Below, piece after piece: positions 61,105 to 64,000 of a stretch of 64,000 nucleotides of DNA. Position 1 is the first letter of the stretch; every line of letters starts with the position of its first letter. Made by a program: the position numbers and the translations under genes. The DNA comes from Sphingobacterium sp. (GTDB taxonomy: Bacteria; Bacteroidota; Bacteroidia; Sphingobacteriales; Sphingobacteriaceae), in the NCBI GenBank assembly GCA_031286695.1, contig JAITTY010000011.1, positions 620,001-684,000 of the forward strand, given 5' to 3'. The notes below the pieces were generated by a model that worked only from the letters and a program-made list of their open reading frames with translations, was not told the origin of the DNA and ran no database searches.

Positions 61105-61434
61105 TTACAGAAAACCTAATTCTAGCTTTGCTTCTTCAGACATCATATCTTTGGTCCAGGGTGGATCAAACGTCAATTCGACCAATGCTTCTTTGACGCC
61201 TTCAACGCCAGCAACTTTTTCCTGTACTTCATTCATAATTTCGCCAGCTACCGGACAGCCCGGAGCAGTTAGCGTCATCACGATCTTTGCAACCCCCTCT
61301 TCCTTGGTAATGATTTCATAGACAAGCCCCAAATCTACAATATTTGCCGGTTTTAGCTCGGGATCATAAATCGTTTCCAGTACAGCTTGGATTTGCGGTG
61401 CCAAACCCAGTTTATCTAATACGATGATACTCAT
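61105..61434 (-). CDS. DUF59/MIP18 family metal-sulfur cluster assembly factor (SufT-like)
   Basis: A 109-residue cytoplasmic protein of the PaaD/SufT/MIP18 family, which assists Fe-S cluster maturation. The pattern LETIYDPELKPANIVDLGLVYEI, the cysteine motif TAPGCPVAGEI and the closing FDPPWTKDMMSEEAKLELGF are diagnostic. No other suf gene is in the window. It starts inside the stop of the glycosyltransferase gene (ATGA overlap), so translation is coupled although the functions seem unrelated. Confidence 0.92.
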   Translation of the reverse strand: MSIIVLDKLGLAPQIQAVLETIYDPELKPANIVDLGLVYEIITKEEGVAKIVMTLTAPGCPVAGEIMNEVQEKVAGVEGVKEALVELTFDPPWTKDMMSEEAKLELGFL

Positions 61435-62600
61435 TTATTCAATTTTTTATCGTTAATAGCGTCTTGATAGATCGCCAATAATTTTTCTTCATTTATTTCA
61501 GGAGTAAAATTACTAAAATAATAAGCTTTGCTGGTCTTTCTTATCTCATCTTTTTCACTTGTCGACTTTGTACTCCAGGTTGTCAGGCACTGGATGATAT
61601 CTTTTTTATTGTGGGGGTCGAAAGTCTCTCCTGTTTTGCCGGGAATGACCAGTTCGGGCAATGGACCTAGATTGGAGCAAAGCACGGCAGTCCCGACGGA
61701 GTAGGCTTCAAGGATAGTGATTGGCATGCCTTCAAAACAAATTGAAGGAACGAGCAGCGCCTGTGCATTTGCTATCAAGGGAAGTATTTCAGCCCTTTTT
61801 TTAAAGCCTAAGTAGGAAATATTAGGTTGATCTTTGATCCGCCGAATGACCTCCTCTTCGAGCGGGCCGCCGCCAATAATTCGTAATTGAAAATCTGTGC
61901 CAATAAAGGCGTCAATCAGATTTAATATCCCCTTTTCGTCCGAAAGACGACCGACGTAAATAAAATAAGGCGGCGTAATGTCTGGTGTTATTGCAGTAGG
62001 GAAGACAAAGTTGGGTTTAATATCAAATTGTGTTGATGGAAGTCCTAAAGTTGATCCAACAAAGATTTTTTTTGCAAAGGAGCTTAAGGTGATGTAGCGA
62101 TTTACCTTTTTCCAAGTTCCGATTTTTCGATGAAACCAATAATTCAGCGCAAGAAGAAATGTTTTTACAGTCGAATTATTAAATGCTTTTTGTCGAACGG
62201 CCGTCCAGGGAAATCCTTCTTGGAGTGAGTCCAGAAAAAGATGGTTGTGGTGGTACAACGTCGCCGAGGGGCATAGTAAACGAAAGTTATGTAAGGTCAT
62301 GACCTGTGGGATGCCAAGTTTAGCAATCGTACGTACGATGATCGGACCCGCAGCATAATGCGTGTTGTGAATGTGAACAATGTCCGGTTTAAATGCTTGT
62401 ATTGTTTTCTTGATGTGCTGAGCTACACAGATATTCCAAAAAGATCCCAATGTCTGTAGTGCACCCCGCCAGCCCTTTTTATTCTGAAAGGTCAGTCTGT
62501 GGACCTCATGTCCCTGAGCGAGGAGAGAAGATTCTTGCTGGAATACAGTGTCTTCACCACCAGGAGCTTGGTAAAATGTATGGATAATCAGTATGCGCAT
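61431..62600 (-). CDS. Family 4 glycosyltransferase
   Basis: A 389-residue GT-B fold glycosyltransferase. The ATG at 62600 (MRILIIHTFYQAPGGEDTVF) is preferred to the upstream in-frame one. The N-terminal acceptor domain has DIVHIHNTHYAAGPIIV and TLHNFRLLCPSATLYH. The Glycos_transf_1 domain has YVGRLSDEKGILNLIDAF, the EGMPITILEAYSVGTAVLCS donor-binding motif, and GETFDPHNKKDIIQ. Probably adds a sugar to a surface polysaccharide or lipid; the acceptor is unknown and no polysaccharide cluster adjoins. Confidence 0.9.
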   Translation of the reverse strand: MRILIIHTFYQAPGGEDTVFQQESSLLAQGHEVHRLTFQNKKGWRGALQTLGSFWNICVAQHIKKTIQAFKPDIVHIHNTHYAAGPIIVRTIAKLGIPQVMTLHNFRLLCPSATLYHHNHLFLDSLQEGFPWTAVRQKAFNNSTVKTFLLALNYWFHRKIGTWKKVNRYITLSSFAKKIFVGSTLGLPSTQFDIKPNFVFPTAITPDITPPYFIYVGRLSDEKGILNLIDAFIGTDFQLRIIGGGPLEEEVIRRIKDQPNISYLGFKKRAEILPLIANAQALLVPSICFEGMPITILEAYSVGTAVLCSNLGPLPELVIPGKTGETFDPHNKKDIIQCLTTWSTKSTSEKDEIRKTSKAYYFSNFTPEINEEKLLAIYQDAINDKKLNK

Positions 62601-62711
62601 AATAAAAGACTTATACAAATGTACAATTTTGGGGTGACTTCCTTTCAAGGGACAAAATTGCCATTTCTATATGATTATTGCTATATTCGCAAGATTCGAT
62701 CGTAAAGATAT

Positions 62712-63680
62712 ATGCAACATTTACAACAACTCGTGATAGAGGCGATAGAGACAAGTCAATTTCCTGAAACACCATCAAATTTATATGATCCAATACGGTA
62801 TATATTGACTTTGGGCGGAAAGAGGGTTCGACCGGTGCTGACATTGATGGCCGCCGAATTATTCGGCATGCAAGAGATGGATGAAATTATCCCTGCTGCC
62901 AAAGCAGTGGAGTTTTTTCACAACTTTTCACTGATCCACGACGATCTGATGGATAAAGCTCCTTTGAGAAGAGGTAAAACAACAGTTCACGAAAAGTGGG
63001 ATGCTAATATTGCGATATTGTCTGGCGATGGACTGTTGGTTAAAGCCTATGAGGAAATCTCAAAGTGTAATCCAATTTACCTGCCTGCGACCCTTAAAAT
63101 TTTGAGCAAAGTAGCGATGGAAGTATGTGAAGGACAACAATTGGATATGGATTATGAAAGCCGGGACGCGCTGACAATGTCTGAATATTTGGAGATGATC
63201 CGTCTAAAGACCTCAGTGTTATTGGGTGGAGCATTGCAGCTCGGTGCCATTCTGTCTGGAGCAGATGAACAGCAGCAGCAGCTGATCTACGAATTTGGCG
63301 AGAATGTAGGTTTAGCATTTCAATTGCAGGACGATATCCTGGATGCTTATGGAGACCCAGACACCTTTGGAAAGATCGTTGGTGGCGATATTATGATCAA
63401 TAAAAAAACCTTTTTACTGGTCAAGTTAATGGAGGTGATTTCGGCAGACGACAAGCCTAGCTTAGAACGTTTATTGGAGGCTTCAATGGAGACTGCTCCA
63501 TCCAAAATAGATGATATGCTTGCATTATACGAGAAGTATGAGATTAAAACAGCAGCGGACGAATTGAAGGATATCTATACACAGCGGGCTTTTGAAAAAA
63601 TGGAAGCATTGAATGTACCAAATGATCGTAAAGAAGCGTTATTAGTGTTAGCAAATAACCTTTTGGTGAGACAGCAATAA
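62712..63680 (+). CDS. Polyprenyl diphosphate synthase
   Basis: A 322-residue trans-isoprenyl diphosphate synthase that condenses isopentenyl diphosphate with allylic diphosphates. The first aspartate motif is DDLMD (77-81, followed by RRGKTTVH) and the second is DDILD (207-211). GGKRVRP at 35-41 binds IPP. The bulky residues before the first motif (FFHNFSLIH) favour medium chain lengths, but farnesyl, geranylgeranyl or octaprenyl products cannot be separated here. The start is 111 bp from the divergent glycosyltransferase. Confidence 0.92.
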   Translation: MQHLQQLVIEAIETSQFPETPSNLYDPIRYILTLGGKRVRPVLTLMAAELFGMQEMDEIIPAAKAVEFFHNFSLIHDDLMDKAPLRRGKTTVHEKWDANIAILSGDGLLVKAYEEISKCNPIYLPATLKILSKVAMEVCEGQQLDMDYESRDALTMSEYLEMIRLKTSVLLGGALQLGAILSGADEQQQQLIYEFGENVGLAFQLQDDILDAYGDPDTFGKIVGGDIMINKKTFLLVKLMEVISADDKPSLERLLEASMETAPSKIDDMLALYEKYEIKTAADELKDIYTQRAFEKMEALNVPNDRKEALLVLANNLLVRQQ

Positions 63681-63764
63681 GTATTAATTCTATTAAAATT
63701 CGTATCTTGCCATTAAATGGTTATTTTGTAAGAAAATAATTAAATAAATTTTTAGATTACGTTC

Positions 63765-64000
63765 ATGGAGCCTTTAAAAATCACCGTATTTCAAGCATAT
63801 CTATTCTGGGAAAATATAGAGAAGAATCTGAATAATCTCGCATTGAGACTTTCCTCATTGCGTGAGAAAACGGATGTTATTATTCTCCCCGAAATGTTTA
63901 ATACGGGCTTCACGAACAATGTTGAAAAATGTGCTGAACCTGCAAATGGGCCTACCACAAGATGGTTATTTGAAATGGCAAGCTCGCTGAATTGTGTTGT
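63765..64000 (+). CDS. Carbon-nitrogen hydrolase (nitrilase superfamily, YafV/omega-amidase-like), partial
   Basis: The first 78 codons of a gene that runs off the right edge. The translation begins MEPLKITVFQAYLFWENIEK and contains VIILPEMFNTGF, where the glutamate after LP is the catalytic Glu of nitrilase-superfamily enzymes. The first residues resemble 2-oxoglutaramate amidase (YafV) homologues in Bacteroidota. The Lys and Cys catalytic residues lie beyond the window. Confidence 0.85.
   Translation, partial: MEPLKITVFQAYLFWENIEKNLNNLALRLSSLREKTDVIILPEMFNTGFTNNVEKCAEPANGPTTRWLFEMASSLNCV

Overview
The window looks like a piece of a Bacteroidota chromosome, most likely Sphingobacterium or a close relative in Sphingobacteriaceae. 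The reasons are three SusC/SusD pairs, ECF sigma/FecR pairs next to STN-bearing SusC receptors, TAnnTTTG-type -7 promoter boxes, low GC by eye, and housekeeping proteins of Bacteroidota type. The genus is inferred from protein style; no database search was run. I saw no rRNA, tRNA, CRISPR array, transposase or integrase, although tRNA and ncRNA genes can be missed by eye.

Layout. (1) 1-4901, minus: an Mrp/Mnh multisubunit cation/proton antiporter operon, mrpA-B-C-D and the start of mrpE. (2) 5221-14993, plus: first regulated import locus, in the order ECF sigma, FecR anti-sigma, STN-SusC, SusD, HExxH lipoprotein, DUF4302-like lipoprotein. Two small genes follow (15083-16366). (3) 16700-25657, plus: a second locus with the same six genes in the same order. 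The two loci share a hairpin between fecR and susC and a 13-bp motif placed exactly 32 nt before each fecR. (4) 25856-36595: an accessory stretch of mostly unrecognised exported proteins. It contains a minus-strand block (26611-30157) of a lipoprotein, a JAB/JAMM-like exported protein and three tandem paralogues; a YoeB/Txe toxin relic; a repeat-rich non-coding patch; and two tandem proteins with TonB C-terminal domains. (5) 36746-53882: mostly core genes (acs, a UbiA-like membrane protein, a 2-hydroxyacid dehydrogenase, an FAD monooxygenase, rsmA, pdxA, a CCA nucleotidyltransferase, a pRiA4b ORF-3-like protein, miaA, ilvE, GH3, lptB, recJ, an MBL hydrolase). (6) 53933-58598, minus: a third SusC/SusD pair without its own regulators. 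(7) 59193-64000: a KhtTU-like cation/proton antiporter, a DUF59 Fe-S assembly factor, a family 4 glycosyltransferase, a polyprenyl diphosphate synthase and the start of a nitrilase-family hydrolase.

How they work together. In each import locus the outer-membrane SusC receptor, through its periplasmic STN domain, should signal to the inner-membrane FecR protein, which controls the ECF sigma factor and so the susCD operon. SusD and the two lipoproteins would capture and process the substrate at the cell surface. The HExxH motif with a downstream EDFAE motif suggests a peptide or protein substrate, but this is inference.

The best candidates for something undescribed are the duplicated HExxH-lipoprotein import loci with their conserved RNA hairpin, and the minus-strand exported-protein block at 26.6-30.2 kb.
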